Shown: positions 31,052 through 40,329, counted from the stretch's first letter. The stretch is 64,000 nt of DNA from CSP1-5 sp964348275 (GCA_964348275.1 CAYGBT010000004.1:1-64000); one strand, 5' to 3'. Program-made: numbers and translations. The notes: generated from the sequence alone by a model not told the origin.

Positions 31052-32122
31052 CTAACGCAGACCTTGGAGGGCCTGAAGAGGGTCCAAAATCGGCGCAACC
31101 GTAACAGTCCCCACATCCTTTGTCAAGACAAAATAGTTCATACTGTTTCTTAATTTCTTGTCGTAACCAATTGATTGTAGGATATTATCTGGATCAAAAG
31201 GAAGTGCAGTCGGAAGACCGATCCTTCCGAGAAGGCGCTCGAGCCGCATCGGAACCTCTTCGTTGCAGAGTCCCATCTGGTACGAGATCCGTGCGGCCGC
31301 CACCATACCAATAGCGACGGCCTCCCCGTGGCTCAACTCGCTGTATGCCGTGGCTGCTTCGAGGGCGTGCCCCACGGTATGACCGAAGTTCAGGATGGCT
31401 CGGATCCCTTCATCTCTTTCATCCCGCTCGACCACATCCGCCTTGATCCGGCAGGACGTCTGCACGATGTGGATCATGAGCCCTTCTGTTCGCTCAAGGA
31501 TTGCAGCTACGTTTGCTTCGAGCCACTCAAAAAATGCTTTGTCCCCGATGACCCCGTACTTCACGACCTCGGCCATTCCAGCCTTCAGCTCGCGTAACGG
31601 CAGGGTGCGGAGGAGACAGACATCGCTGACGACCAGACGCGGTTGATAAAAAACTCCCACCATATTCTTTGCCTGAACAAGGTTGATTCCCACCTTGCCA
31701 CCCACGCTACTATCCACTTGGGCCAGCAGAGAAGTGGGGACGTGAATCAAGGGCAGTCCTCTCATGAAAGTGGCGCCCACGAACCCTGCCAAGTCACCAA
31801 TCACCCCTCCGCCGAGTGCCACAATCGGCGATCGACGGTCCAGCCCTAGCGGGAGGAGCCTGTCGTAGAGCCTCCCGGCTACCTCGAGGCTCTTAAACTC
31901 TTCCCCGTCCGGAATCTCGAGGCATGTCAGAGCGATGCCCGCCTGTTCAAAGGAGGAGATCACCTGCTGACTATACAAGGGACCAACCACAGGGTTGGTA
32001 ATCAGCGCACCCCGTCCTGAGAGGCCGAGGGGCCGACTCAGTTCTCCGATCTCTGGAAGGATTTCGGCCCCAATGTAAATTGGATAGCCTCGGTCGCGGA
32101 GATTCACGGTCACTTTTTCCAT
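31052..32122 (-). CDS. aroB: 3-dehydroquinate synthase
   Basis: 356 aa NAD- and metal-dependent enzyme of step two of the shikimate pathway. Glu-Ile-Pro-Asp-Gly-Glu, Gly-Gly-Gly-Val-Ile-Gly-Asp-Leu-Ala-Gly-Phe-Val-Gly-Ala-Thr-Phe, Val-Pro-Thr-Ser-Leu-Leu-Ala-Gln-Val-Asp-Ser-Ser-Val-Gly-Gly-Lys, and metal His in Asn-Phe-Gly-His-Thr-Val-Gly-His. Begins 3 nt after aroK, as in most aroKB operons. Confidence 0.97.
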   Translation of the reverse strand: MEKVTVNLRDRGYPIYIGAEILPEIGELSRPLGLSGRGALITNPVVGPLYSQQVISSFEQAGIALTCLEIPDGEEFKSLEVAGRLYDRLLPLGLDRRSPIVALGGGVIGDLAGFVGATFMRGLPLIHVPTSLLAQVDSSVGGKVGINLVQAKNMVGVFYQPRLVVSDVCLLRTLPLRELKAGMAEVVKYGVIGDKAFFEWLEANVAAILERTEGLMIHIVQTSCRIKADVVERDERDEGIRAILNFGHTVGHALEAATAYSELSHGEAVAIGMVAAARISYQMGLCNEEVPMRLERLLGRIGLPTALPFDPDNILQSIGYDKKLRNSMNYFVLTKDVGTVTVAPILDPLQALQGLR

Positions 32123-32125
32123 CGC

Positions 32126-32647
32126 TTACCCTTTGAGGACCTCGCGGAGATGGACACGGGTTAAGACCTGGGCAGCTACCTCCTTGACGCTGAGATCGGT
32201 GGTGTCGATGGGCTCACCCACCAGGGCATAGACGGGTGCCCGGCATTGCATGACCTCCCGGATCCGTCTCAGTTTATCCTCGTGCCAGAGCAAAGGACGG
32301 TGCTCCAATCCTTCGACCCGCTCGAGGATCCGCTCCGGACCCGCCGTCAGACAGATGATTTCCCCGTACGTCGTGAGACGACGAAGGTTTTCGGGATCCA
32401 CGATCGTGCCGCCACCAGTCGCGATGATGCATCCTCGGAGCTTGGAGAGGCGAGACACAATTTCTCGCTCCAGTGCCCGAAAGACCACCTCACCCTGCTC
32501 TTGAAAGATCGCCGGAATGCTTAGGCCCGATTCCTGTTCGATCAGTTCGTCCAAGTCGTAGAAGGGAATCTTGAGCTGCCCCGACAGGTAGCGACCTACC
32601 GTAGTTTTCCCCGTCCCCATCATGCCGGTAAGTACGATATTTCGCAT
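32126..32647 (-). CDS. aroK: Shikimate kinase
   Basis: 173 aa from ATG 32647, matching the family size; the longer in-frame extension to 32710 would overlap aroC by 35 nt. Walker A Gly-Met-Met-Gly-Thr-Gly-Lys-Thr-Thr (residues 8-16), Asp-Leu-Asp at the shikimate site, Gly-Gly-Gly-Thr-Ile-Val, and the adenine-lid Arg-Pro-Leu. Phosphorylates shikimate at the 3-OH. Confidence 0.95.
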   Translation of the reverse strand: MRNIVLTGMMGTGKTTVGRYLSGQLKIPFYDLDELIEQESGLSIPAIFQEQGEVVFRALEREIVSRLSKLRGCIIATGGGTIVDPENLRRLTTYGEIICLTAGPERILERVEGLEHRPLLWHEDKLRRIREVMQCRAPVYALVGEPIDTTDLSVKEVAAQVLTRVHLREVLKG

Positions 32648-32675
32648 CCTGGCTGCCTCAAGCGTCCCCACTTCG

Positions 32676-33860
32676 TCAGAGTTCTCCGACATAGTTGACG
32701 TAGGTATCAAAATTCCGCTTCATCTCCTCCAGACTGTCTCCGCCGAACTTTTCACGCAAGGCAGCCGCCATTTCGAAGGCCACGACCGCTTCTCCAATGA
32801 CTCCGGCAGCCGGAACGGCGCAGACGTCGGACCGTTCTACGCTCGCCTCGAAGGGCTCCTTGGTCTCGAGATCGACGGACCGGAGAGGGGCGTACTGAGT
32901 GGAAAGCGGCTTCATCGCCGCCCGAAGGAGGATCGGCTCCCCGTTGGTCACCCCTCCTTCTAAGCCGCCGGCGTAGTTGGTCTTTCGGTAAAACTTCAGC
33001 CCATGAGGTTCCCGTCGTTCGGGGTCGTAGAAGATTTCGTCATGGGCCTCGAATCCGAAGCGGCCGGCCACCGTAAAGCCAAGGCCCACCTCAACCCCTT
33101 TGATAGCCTGGATACTCATGAGGGCTCGTGCCAGCCGCCCGTCAAGCTTCCGGTCCCACTGGACATAGCTCCCCAGGCCAACCGGGACCCCCTCAACGAT
33201 TACCTCAAAGATCCCACCGAGCGTACTCTTGCGTCGTCGGGCTTCGTCGATCCTCGTCACCATCGCCTCGGCGGCCTCGCGGTCTGCGCATCGGACGGGG
33301 GAAGCCTCGGCCAGGGCCTGGATCTGTTCCGGCGAAAGATCACCCGTATTCGCCCGGACCCCACCGATTTCTACCACATGACTCAGGACCGACATGCCGA
33401 ACTCCCGGAGGAGGGCCTTACAGATGGCTCCCACGGCCACCCGTGCTGTGGTTTCCCTGGCGCTGGCCCGCTCCAGGATGTTTCGGATGTCCCGCTGCCC
33501 ATACTTGATGGCCCCCGCCAGATCCGCATGACCGGGACGCGGCCGCGTCACCGGGGGCCGGGTGTCCCGGGCCTTTGCCTCCGGCTCGAGCCCCATGGTC
33601 TCCTGCCAATTCTCGAAGTCCCGGTTGGTGATGCTGAGGGCGATGGGAGAGCCCAAGGTGAGGCCGTGACGAACCCCCGCGGTGATAAGGACCCGGTCCT
33701 GCTCGATCTTCATCCGCCCACCACGGCCGTACCCCATCTGGCGCCGGCTGAGTTCTGCATCGATATCTTTGGGGTTGAGCCGCAAACGGGCCGGGATCCC
33801 CTCCACGATGGCGGTGAGGGACGGGCCGTGGGACTCCCCTGCCGTGAGGTACCGCAACAT
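32676..33860 (-). CDS. aroC: Chorismate synthase
   Basis: 394 aa from ATG 33860 (AGGAG 4-5 nt upstream), where the canonical Met-Leu-Arg-Tyr-Leu-Thr-Ala-Gly-Glu-Ser-His-Gly begins; 47 further codons upstream overlap the preceding gene and are not coding. Arg-Arg-Gln-Met-Gly-Tyr-Gly-Arg-Gly-Gly-Arg-Met, Arg-Pro-Gly-His-Ala-Asp and Ala-Ser-Ala-Arg-Glu-Thr-Thr-Ala match FMN and EPSP sites. Gives chorismate, the precursor used by TrpEG 22 kb away. 8 nt after the exported-protein gene. Confidence 0.97.
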   Translation of the reverse strand: MLRYLTAGESHGPSLTAIVEGIPARLRLNPKDIDAELSRRQMGYGRGGRMKIEQDRVLITAGVRHGLTLGSPIALSITNRDFENWQETMGLEPEAKARDTRPPVTRPRPGHADLAGAIKYGQRDIRNILERASARETTARVAVGAICKALLREFGMSVLSHVVEIGGVRANTGDLSPEQIQALAEASPVRCADREAAEAMVTRIDEARRRKSTLGGIFEVIVEGVPVGLGSYVQWDRKLDGRLARALMSIQAIKGVEVGLGFTVAGRFGFEAHDEIFYDPERREPHGLKFYRKTNYAGGLEGGVTNGEPILLRAAMKPLSTQYAPLRSVDLETKEPFEASVERSDVCAVPAAGVIGEAVVAFEMAAALREKFGGDSLEEMKRNFDTYVNYVGEL

Positions 33861-33867
33861 GCTGCTC

Positions 33868-34608
33868 CTACCTTCCCGGAGCCTTTCCCTCCTCTTCCGG
33901 CTTCGGTTCGAGAGGAGAACGCGCCACGAGATAGGCGAGGAGGTTCTGGACAAAACGGCTGCCGTCGGACCAGCCACTTCGCACCTCTTGGCCGAGGTCA
34001 AAGGCGATCCCCAGGACGGTCCCTGACCCCACCTGTTGCTCAGCGATTAATGGGGAGGGGAACCGCGCTCCTCTCGTGGTCCGGCCGCCGCTGTACTGGG
34101 CTATTTCCACACCACCCGGCTTGGGGTTGAGATCGTTCAAGGCACCCACGCTCTGAAAGGTCACTCCCTCAAGGATCGGATGCCCTGCTTGAAGAGGGAG
34201 AACCGGTTTGAAGGGGACAGCCCGCCAGTCCTGCTCGGCGCGGATCTCGAAGGGGATGAAGCTTGCGATCGCCTGGTATCCGCCGCTGCCGTACGCATTG
34301 GGTCCCCCGGTAATCAGAAGGGACCCTCCACGGCCCAGGAACTCATTCAGCCCCCCTTGGACCGCTCCCGGCAGCGCTGCGTACGGGATGTTCGACAGGA
34401 TCACCACCGCGAACTCTACGAGCTCATGTTCCCCGAGCTCCTGCCTGACCTCGGCCCCCGTCGAAGCCTTGACCGCCTCAGCGGGAATGTAGGTGTTATC
34501 CCCAAGCGCCAGAATGAGCTTGGAGGCTGCTGCCGCTCCCGGATGCAGGCACAGGATCAGACTGAGGAGCGCGCTCATCATCACTCGGATGGGACGGATC
34601 CACGCCAT
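33868..34608 (-). CDS. Exported glutamine-amidotransferase-like protein
   Basis: 246 aa from ATG 34608 (GAGGAGG 8 nt upstream). Signal peptide or membrane anchor at residues about 5-28. The rest resembles the ThuA/class-I GATase-like Rossmann fold: Ala-Val-Val-Ile-Leu-Ser-Asn-Ile-Pro near residue 70, Phe-Leu-Gly-Arg-Gly-Gly-Ser-Leu-Leu-Ile-Thr-Gly-Gly, His-Pro-Ile-Leu-Glu-Gly, Gly-Ser-Gly-Thr-Val-Leu-Gly-Ile-Ala-Phe-Asp. No nucleophilic Cys is seen, so probably not a true amidotransferase. First gene of the aroC run after the pil terminator. Role unknown. Confidence 0.7.
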   Translation of the reverse strand: MAWIRPIRVMMSALLSLILCLHPGAAAASKLILALGDNTYIPAEAVKASTGAEVRQELGEHELVEFAVVILSNIPYAALPGAVQGGLNEFLGRGGSLLITGGPNAYGSGGYQAIASFIPFEIRAEQDWRAVPFKPVLPLQAGHPILEGVTFQSVGALNDLNPKPGGVEIAQYSGGRTTRGARFPSPLIAEQQVGSGTVLGIAFDLGQEVRSGWSDGSRFVQNLLAYLVARSPLEPKPEEEGKAPGR

Positions 34609-34651
34609 GTTCCACACCTCCTCGACGCTATGTTAGCGGAAAACCGGCCGC

Positions 34652-34687
34652 AGGAAAAGCAGAAACGCACCCCGGAGGGTGCGTTTC
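34652..34687 (-). terminator. Terminator after pilQ
   Basis: GAAACGCACCC (34662-34672) and GGGTGCGTTTC (34677-34687) pair perfectly in 11 bp with a 4-nt loop. On the minus strand a T-rich stretch (TGCTTTTCC) follows. It separates the pilMNOPQ transcript from the aroC genes. Confidence 0.88.
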
Positions 34688-34710
34688 TGGGCTATTGGAG
34701 CAGATCGTCA

Positions 34711-37194
34711 CTAGCGCTGGGCCTGACGGTTCGCCTCGATGATCGTCGGGGTGACAAAGATCAACAGTTCGTTTGTTTCAGGCTGGATATTCTCGGTCCG
34801 CCTCTTGAAGAGCCATCCCAGAACTGGAATGGTGCCGAGGAAGGGAACCCGGTCTTCGACGACGTTCTCCGTCTTCTTCCTTACGCCGCCGATCACAACG
34901 GTGGAGCCGTTGTCGATCAGCAGACTGCTCGTCGCTTCATTTCGATTAAAGGGAAAGGCAAAGCCCCCTGCAAAATCGATTCTTTCTCCTCTGGTGTCAT
35001 CGGTGGCCTTAATCTTTAACGAGATCCGCTTATCGGCGGTGACGTGCGGCGTGACCTTGAGGCTCAGGACCGCCTCTTCGAACGTGACCGTGGTCCGCCC
35101 CGAGGAGTCGACGGTGGTAAAGGGGACGTCTTCGCCCTGTTTGATCTCTGCCTCTTGATTATCGAGGGCCACGATCCGCGGCGTGGAGAGCGTTCGGGCT
35201 AGCGACTCTTCCTCCAGGGCACTGATTTGGATGTTCAATCGAATCAGGTCGTCGACGCTCCCCAGAACGAGTCCGATCGCCCCGGCGGGTCCAGCGACGG
35301 GCAGGTTCACGGCTGCCGGGATGCTTGCCACCTGGCTGGAGATCGGCCCCGCAGGAGCGGGAGCCGTCGGGAGGGCCGGTCCGGCGGTGCCAAAGACATC
35401 GGAGAGGATGAAGCTGCCATGGTCTGTTTCTTGGGACGCTTGGAAGCCCCACTGGATACCGAGCGAGCGGGTGTGCCGTGCCACGACGGTCACGATCCGG
35501 CCCTCGATCATCACCTGGGGGGTCGGCTGGTCGAGCTCCTTCAGGATCCCCCGCATATTCTGGATGTTGGCCTTGGTATCATTGATGAGGAGCGACGCGG
35601 TCCGTTCATCGACCGAAATCGATCCCCGCTTGCTTTTGACCTTGTTCAGACTCTCCACCACCTTCTTGGGATCGGCATAACTCACGCGGAGGATTTCGGT
35701 TGTCAGGGGCTCCGCCGCAGCTTCCTCCTGGAGCCTGATCACCTCCAGTTGCTCTTTCCGCTTTTCTTCCCGCTCCTTTCGAATGGCCTCGAGCTTCGCA
35801 ATCCGGAGGATCGTATCCTCCTGGACGAAGCCAAATCCATTGATCCGGAGGATATTATCGAGCGCTACGTCCCAGGGGACATCCACCAGACGGACGGTGA
35901 CCTTCCCCTTGACATCCTCTCCGGCGACGATGTTCTGCCCACTGACCTCCGCAATAATCCGCAGCAGGTTGTTGATGTCCACATCCTTAAAGTCCATCGA
36001 GATGCGAGGGACAGCCTCCTCGGGTGGGGGCTCCGCAGCCGGACCTTCCGGCGTGGGGGCCTCGGGGGCAGGAGCGGCCGGCACCAGCTCAGCCGGAATC
36101 GGCGCTGGTACCTTCTCGGGTTTAGCCTCCTCCGGGGCCGCTGGAGGTGCGGCAGCCACCGCGGGCAGGCCCGCAAGTCTGAGACGAATGCCCTCTGGGG
36201 TCTGCACTGCATCGAAGCGAACTTGCCCTTTGAGATCCGCGACAATACGGACCGCCTTGTCCGGCTCGAGGCGATGCTGAGCCGCCCGGATCCGCTGGAC
36301 GGGACCTGGTAACTGCCTGACATCAAGAACCTTGGCCGCCTGCGGGTCAATCACCGCCCCGCTCACCTCGATGATGAGGCCGGGTGGGGTGCTCACTTCC
36401 GAAATATCAAAGGTGACCGGTCCGGTGGTCCGAACAAGAATCTCCGCCTGTCCATCCTGGGGTCGGTAATCGACAGCCTCCACCCGCCCCTCCGCCTGTG
36501 GTGCCGGCGTAGCACTTTCGGGCGCCGGAGGCGGCGCTTGGGGCAGGGCCGCCGGCGGAGCCTCCTCCGCCTTCGCGAGAGCCTCCGTCGACGACGACGT
36601 CTCAGGCTCCACTACCCCTGCCGGTCCCTCGCCGATCACAATCTGGAAGGCATCCGGAGTGGTCTCCACCTGGTATGGCATTGGAGAAGTCAAATCGAGG
36701 ACAATGCGAACCACCTTGACTGGCCGAGACTTGTACTGGGACGCCCGGACCTCCGTGACCGGTCCTTGGGCCACAAATGACTGCGTGGCCGCGTGGACCG
36801 CGTTGGGAATATCGACCACCAGCCGCGGCGGGTCGGGCAGGGCAAAAGACTCGTAGGTCTCCACGGCACGGTCTGTCTTGACAAGAACGGTTGCCGACGT
36901 CGAACCAAACTCTGCCAGTTCAACCCCGGTCACCCGTAAAGGACCGGCAAACGGCGTGGCCACAACGGCCGGAAGCGCCGCTTCTGGGGCCACTGAAGCG
37001 GCCTGCATGCCATCGGGGGAAGTAGAGGTGGGTGTGACCCCAGGCTCGTTCGATCCCGCCACGGATTCATGTTCTGCCGCGCAGGCGGCTGGGACCGAAA
37101 CGGTCGGCATCGCCATCCACGTAACCGTGACCACCCCCACCAAGACCCCTACCGCCCATCGGGAGGCCTGCGAGGTCGTTGCCGGCTGCATCAT
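34711..37194 (-). CDS. pilQ: Type IV pilus secretin PilQ
   Basis: 827 aa outer-membrane pore for pilus exit. Signal peptide at residues about 10-40; two AMIN domains (roughly 95-190 and 235-335) for peptidoglycan binding, separated by Ala/Pro/Glu linkers; a secretin-N/STN part near 395-470 (Ile-Ser-Met-Asp-Phe-Lys-Asp-Val-Asp-Ile-Asn-Asn-Leu-Leu-Arg); NolW-like repeats near 495-590; and the secretin barrel with Val-Pro-Phe-Leu-Gly-Xxx-Ile-Pro-Val-Leu-Gly-Trp-Leu-Phe-Lys near 780. Start overlaps pilP stop by 4 nt. Final gene of pilMNOPQ. Confidence 0.95.
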   Translation of the reverse strand: MMQPATTSQASRWAVGVLVGVVTVTWMAMPTVSVPAACAAEHESVAGSNEPGVTPTSTSPDGMQAASVAPEAALPAVVATPFAGPLRVTGVELAEFGSTSATVLVKTDRAVETYESFALPDPPRLVVDIPNAVHAATQSFVAQGPVTEVRASQYKSRPVKVVRIVLDLTSPMPYQVETTPDAFQIVIGEGPAGVVEPETSSSTEALAKAEEAPPAALPQAPPPAPESATPAPQAEGRVEAVDYRPQDGQAEILVRTTGPVTFDISEVSTPPGLIIEVSGAVIDPQAAKVLDVRQLPGPVQRIRAAQHRLEPDKAVRIVADLKGQVRFDAVQTPEGIRLRLAGLPAVAAAPPAAPEEAKPEKVPAPIPAELVPAAPAPEAPTPEGPAAEPPPEEAVPRISMDFKDVDINNLLRIIAEVSGQNIVAGEDVKGKVTVRLVDVPWDVALDNILRINGFGFVQEDTILRIAKLEAIRKEREEKRKEQLEVIRLQEEAAAEPLTTEILRVSYADPKKVVESLNKVKSKRGSISVDERTASLLINDTKANIQNMRGILKELDQPTPQVMIEGRIVTVVARHTRSLGIQWGFQASQETDHGSFILSDVFGTAGPALPTAPAPAGPISSQVASIPAAVNLPVAGPAGAIGLVLGSVDDLIRLNIQISALEEESLARTLSTPRIVALDNQEAEIKQGEDVPFTTVDSSGRTTVTFEEAVLSLKVTPHVTADKRISLKIKATDDTRGERIDFAGGFAFPFNRNEATSSLLIDNGSTVVIGGVRKKTENVVEDRVPFLGTIPVLGWLFKRRTENIQPETNELLIFVTPTIIEANRQAQR

Positions 37195-37688
37195 TGTCCC
37201 TCCTTCTTCGTTTGCTTCTGGAGCTCGAGTCGAATCGTCCGAACCTGTCCCCGGCGCGTGGGGTCTTCTTCTTTCATCTCAATGAGAACCGCTTCCTTGC
37301 TAATCTCTTTCACTCGGGCGTTGCGGCCAAGCTGGTCGTTGACTTTTAGGATGTGCCCGAGACCATCGGGTGTCTCAAGCAATGCGAAGTACTGGGTCCG
37401 TTGCCAGACGATCCCCGACAGCTTATAGCCGCCGATGTCCAGGGCCGTCTCCTCTCGTGGCGGCTCGACCAGGGGGAAAAAGGGATCTCGCCGGTCCCCC
37501 GGATCATACTTTGCCGGTCCGAGATTCGCGGCGGCCCCTGGTGCGCCGGCGGGCGCCTGTCCCGGCGGGGCCGCGGCGACCCTCGGTTTGGGCCGCTCGG
37601 TCCGCGCCGGAGGCGCAGGAGGTGGCTCAGACGAACAACTCGCAAGCACAAGGCTGGGGAGTAAGATACCGAGGGCAAAACGCCTCAT
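37191..37688 (-). CDS. pilP: Pilus assembly lipoprotein PilP
   Basis: 165 aa. Lipobox Leu-Ala-Ser-Cys at residues 15-18 after a short signal, then a Pro/Ala-rich tether of about 50 residues and a PilP beta domain (Tyr-Asp-Pro-Gly-Asp-Arg-Arg-Asp-Pro-Phe; Leu-Ser-Gly-Ile-Val-Trp). Connects PilNO to the PilQ secretin. Overlaps both pilO and pilQ by 4 nt. Confidence 0.92.
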   Translation of the reverse strand: MRRFALGILLPSLVLASCSSEPPPAPPARTERPKPRVAAAPPGQAPAGAPGAAANLGPAKYDPGDRRDPFFPLVEPPREETALDIGGYKLSGIVWQRTQYFALLETPDGLGHILKVNDQLGRNARVKEISKEAVLIEMKEEDPTRRGQVRTIRLELQKQTKKEGQ

Positions 37689-38326
37689 CCCTTCGTCCCT
37701 CCCTTAGACTCTCGCTTCACCGTCCCCTTCGGCCCTCCCTTTTCTTCCGTCGGTCCTCCAAAGGTGAAGGTCGTGGCGGTGAATTCTCCCTGGATCGTCG
37801 CCTTCTCTACCGTCCCTTTCTTCCGGCGATCGACCTGGTCGAGCTTCATATCGGTGATATTAACGATCCGCTCCATCTTACTCACTTGCTCGAAGAAATG
37901 GCCTAAGGCGTGATAGGTCCCTTGTGCCCTTATCTTGATCGGTACCCGGGTATAAAATTCATCTTGCGTCGGCTTCCCGGGCTTGAACAGAGTGAAGATC
38001 AGCCCGGCCTCTTGTCCGAGACGGTTGATCTGCGTCAGGAGGGTGGGGATTTCCTTTTCCTTCGGGAGGCGGCGCTGGGCCTCATCGAGATCCCGTTTCA
38101 GCTGCGCCCGGGCGGCCTCCAGCTTGGGAAGCTCCTTGCTAATCCGCTGCTTCTGAAACAGGTCTTGCTGGAGTCGGGCCGCTTTCCCGCGCAATATGTC
38201 CCGGTGCTGCCGAGCGGGCTGATAGAGGTACCACCACCAGCCGGCCAGTATGGCGATGCCGAGCAGCCCGAAGAGCAGATACAGTTGCCGCTTTGGCGTA
38301 TTAGCGAATAGGCCTTTGATATCCAT
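37685..38326 (-). CDS. pilO: Pilus alignment protein PilO
   Basis: 213 aa. Single N-terminal transmembrane helix (residues about 16-36), a coiled coil (about 40-85), and a ferredoxin-like periplasmic domain with the Gly-Thr-Tyr-His-Ala-Leu-Gly-His-Phe-Phe motif typical of PilO. Ends in a basic Lys/Gly/Thr tail of low complexity. Pairs with PilN in the inner-membrane subcomplex. Confidence 0.92.
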   Translation of the reverse strand: MDIKGLFANTPKRQLYLLFGLLGIAILAGWWWYLYQPARQHRDILRGKAARLQQDLFQKQRISKELPKLEAARAQLKRDLDEAQRRLPKEKEIPTLLTQINRLGQEAGLIFTLFKPGKPTQDEFYTRVPIKIRAQGTYHALGHFFEQVSKMERIVNITDMKLDQVDRRKKGTVEKATIQGEFTATTFTFGGPTEEKGGPKGTVKRESKGGTKG

Positions 38327-38345
38327 GACTACTCCCTCACCCGGA

Positions 38346-38885
38346 TTAGCCCGTCACCGTGCAGAGGATCTCAAATTTCTTCAAGGGAACCTTTTGAACC
38401 TCCGTCTGCTCTGAGACCACCAGCTCCACGTTCTGCAGGAGCGGAGCGGTTCGGCCGAGCTGGGTCATAAAGTTGGCAATGCCAAAGTCGGTGAAGGAAA
38501 ACCCTCGAATCACAAGCCTCGTCCCGGTTTTGGAGATCCCGTTGAGCCATACCTCATCAGGTAACTCATCGTTGAGCGTCTGTAAGAGATGTACTGGGAC
38601 CTTCTGGGAGGTGGACAGTGTCCGGATGACCTTGAGACGCTCCTCCAGGTGCTTCTTGTCCGCCTTGTACTGATCGACCTTCCTGGCCACGGCCTCCAGC
38701 CGCTTGATCTCGGCCTGCATCTCTGTCATCCGTCTCTCGATGGCCCGTGACTCGCTGGTGACGGCCCACCATAAGTACGCCAGGCCTAACAAGACGAGCA
38801 CCGCCACCAGCCCGCCGGCCATCGATTGCCAGTCACGACCGCCCACCTGGCGGGTGACTCGGGGAAGGAGGTTCACCCTAATCAT
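38346..38885 (-). CDS. pilN: Pilus alignment protein PilN
   Basis: 179 aa. Begins Met-Ile-Arg-Val-Asn-Leu-Leu-Pro, the cytoplasmic PilM-binding peptide (INLLP), followed by a transmembrane helix at about 22-43, coiled coil 48-85, and a periplasmic ferredoxin-like domain (Pro-Asp-Glu-Val-Trp-Leu; Phe-Met-Thr-Gln-Leu). ATGA overlap with the pilM stop. Confidence 0.94.
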   Translation of the reverse strand: MIRVNLLPRVTRQVGGRDWQSMAGGLVAVLVLLGLAYLWWAVTSESRAIERRMTEMQAEIKRLEAVARKVDQYKADKKHLEERLKVIRTLSTSQKVPVHLLQTLNDELPDEVWLNGISKTGTRLVIRGFSFTDFGIANFMTQLGRTAPLLQNVELVVSEQTEVQKVPLKKFEILCTVTG

Positions 38886-39943
38886 TTATCCCCTGCCTCC
38901 CGTAAGGCGAGTCCAACCCCGACGGACAACTGGGGCGCAATGTGCTCCAGGTATTCGGGATCAAACCGCTTCGGATCCGCCTTCACGTGGCGGAGTGGAT
39001 TTGCGATTTCCACCGGAAGATCTAAGGCCTCGCTCAGGTAAGGAATAAAGCCAGGGAGACGGGCGACGCCGCCGCTGACGAGCATCCGGTGAATCATACC
39101 CGACGGGGTCGCCGAGCGAAAGAAATCGATCGAGCGCCGGACGTCGCCGGCCAGCTCCGCGTTGACGAGGTCAACCGCTGGCTGGCTGTCTGCCCCGGAG
39201 TACCCTTCCACGTGTCCCCCCAACTTTAACGATTCCGCCTGCTCATAGCTCACCCCGAGCATCTTTTGGATCGACTCGTTGTAGCGGTTTCCTCCGAGGA
39301 CACTGTCCCGGGTGAAGACGAGGATCCCACCCCGGAGAATGCTAACCGTTGTCACCGCTGCCCCCACATGCAAGAGGGCGACCACCTGGTCGGTGCTGCT
39401 CTCGTATGCCGCTTCGTAGGCATTCGCCACTGCGAAAGCATCCACATCCACAATGACCACGTTGAGGCCCGCGGAGGATGCCACGGTGAGGTACTCACTG
39501 ATGACCTCCTTTTTCACCGCAACGAGGAGGACATCCATCTCGACCGCTCCCGGGGCGCTGCGGAGGATTTCGTAATCCAGGTTCACATCCTCAATCGCAA
39601 AGGGGATGTGCTGCTCGGCTTCCCACTGGATCGACTCCGCAAGCTCCTGTGGTTTCATCAAGGGCATCTTGATGGGTTTGATGATGACCGAATGCCCGGA
39701 GACCGCCACCGCGACGTCCTTGACGCCAATCTTGTGCTCGTCAAGGATCTGCTGAAGGGCACCGATCACGGCCCCGCCATCCATGATCGCGCCGTCCACG
39801 ATCGCTTCCGGCGGCAGCGGCGCGATGCCCAGATGGAGGAGCTCGTACCGTTTCCCTGCATTCTTGAGCTGGACCGTTTTTACCGAACTGGTCCCGATGT
39901 CTACCCCGAGGACAGCCTTGCCGCGCTTCAAAAGCTTGGCCAT
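38882..39943 (-). CDS. pilM: Pilus assembly ATPase-like protein PilM
   Basis: 353 aa, actin-like fold. Val-Leu-Gly-Val-Asp-Ile-Gly-Thr-Ser-Ser-Val-Lys near residue 15 is the phosphate-1 loop; Ala-Val-Ser-Gly-His-Ser-Val and Val-Ser-Gly-Gly-Val-Ala-Arg-Leu-Pro-Gly are further family motifs. A cytoplasmic ring protein that binds the PilN N-terminus. First gene of the operon; promoter 67 nt upstream. Confidence 0.95.
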   Translation of the reverse strand: MAKLLKRGKAVLGVDIGTSSVKTVQLKNAGKRYELLHLGIAPLPPEAIVDGAIMDGGAVIGALQQILDEHKIGVKDVAVAVSGHSVIIKPIKMPLMKPQELAESIQWEAEQHIPFAIEDVNLDYEILRSAPGAVEMDVLLVAVKKEVISEYLTVASSAGLNVVIVDVDAFAVANAYEAAYESSTDQVVALLHVGAAVTTVSILRGGILVFTRDSVLGGNRYNESIQKMLGVSYEQAESLKLGGHVEGYSGADSQPAVDLVNAELAGDVRRSIDFFRSATPSGMIHRMLVSGGVARLPGFIPYLSEALDLPVEIANPLRHVKADPKRFDPEYLEHIAPQLSVGVGLALREAGDK

Positions 39944-40009
39944 GACAAAACCCTTTCCTCGTCCATAGATGATCTTGAACTCTTCAAACCGTCCGTCAAC
40001 CTTGATAGG

Positions 40010-40054
40010 CTAATATTCCTGGCTTCCACTTTTGTCAAGCAAAAAATGGGCCAA
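40010..40054 (-). promoter_or_regulatory. pilM operon promoter, sigma70 with overlapping sigma54-like site
   Basis: Minus-strand TTGACA (40038-40033), 17-nt spacer, TATTAG (40015-40010) is a near-consensus sigma70 pair. Just upstream, TTGGCCCATTTTTTGC (40054-40039) fits the GG-N10-GC rule of sigma54 but has CCC for CAC. The sigma70 site is the safer call. The rest of 39944-40374 holds no supported gene. Confidence 0.75.
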
Positions 40055-40300
40055 CTCCATGGCGTCGCAAGCCCCCGGAAATTGCGGCTTCCTTTGGGCC
40101 TTTTGCGCATCCCACGAACACCTCGGCCTTGGGCGAATTGCCCGACCAGTGCAACCGCTGCCACGATGGGGGTGAGATGCCCCATCGATCAGTTCATGGA
40201 TCGAAGGTGGCCCTGCGTAAAGATCACTCTCCCCCTGAGTTCGCACGAGAAGACTTCATGAAAAAGATGTCGGCGAAACAAGGAATGCTTGGGCTTCGAG

Positions 40301-40329
40301 CCGACACGGCGGAGCTCCGTTGGTGTCGG
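40301..40329. repeat. Inverted repeat downstream of pilV remnant
   Basis: CCGACAC and GTGTCGG enclose a GGAGCTCC palindrome. No T-run follows on either strand, so a terminator role is uncertain. It lies 46 nt after the pilV stop. Confidence 0.4.

Noticed and set aside
33003..34130. Long plus-strand frame (375 codons) across aroC
   Set aside because: Antisense to the well-supported aroC and its upstream gene; its translation shows no motif and reflects high-GC codon bias.
35227..36312. Plus-strand frame (361 codons) across pilQ
   Set aside because: Antisense to pilQ; Arg/Gly-rich composition of a shadow frame.
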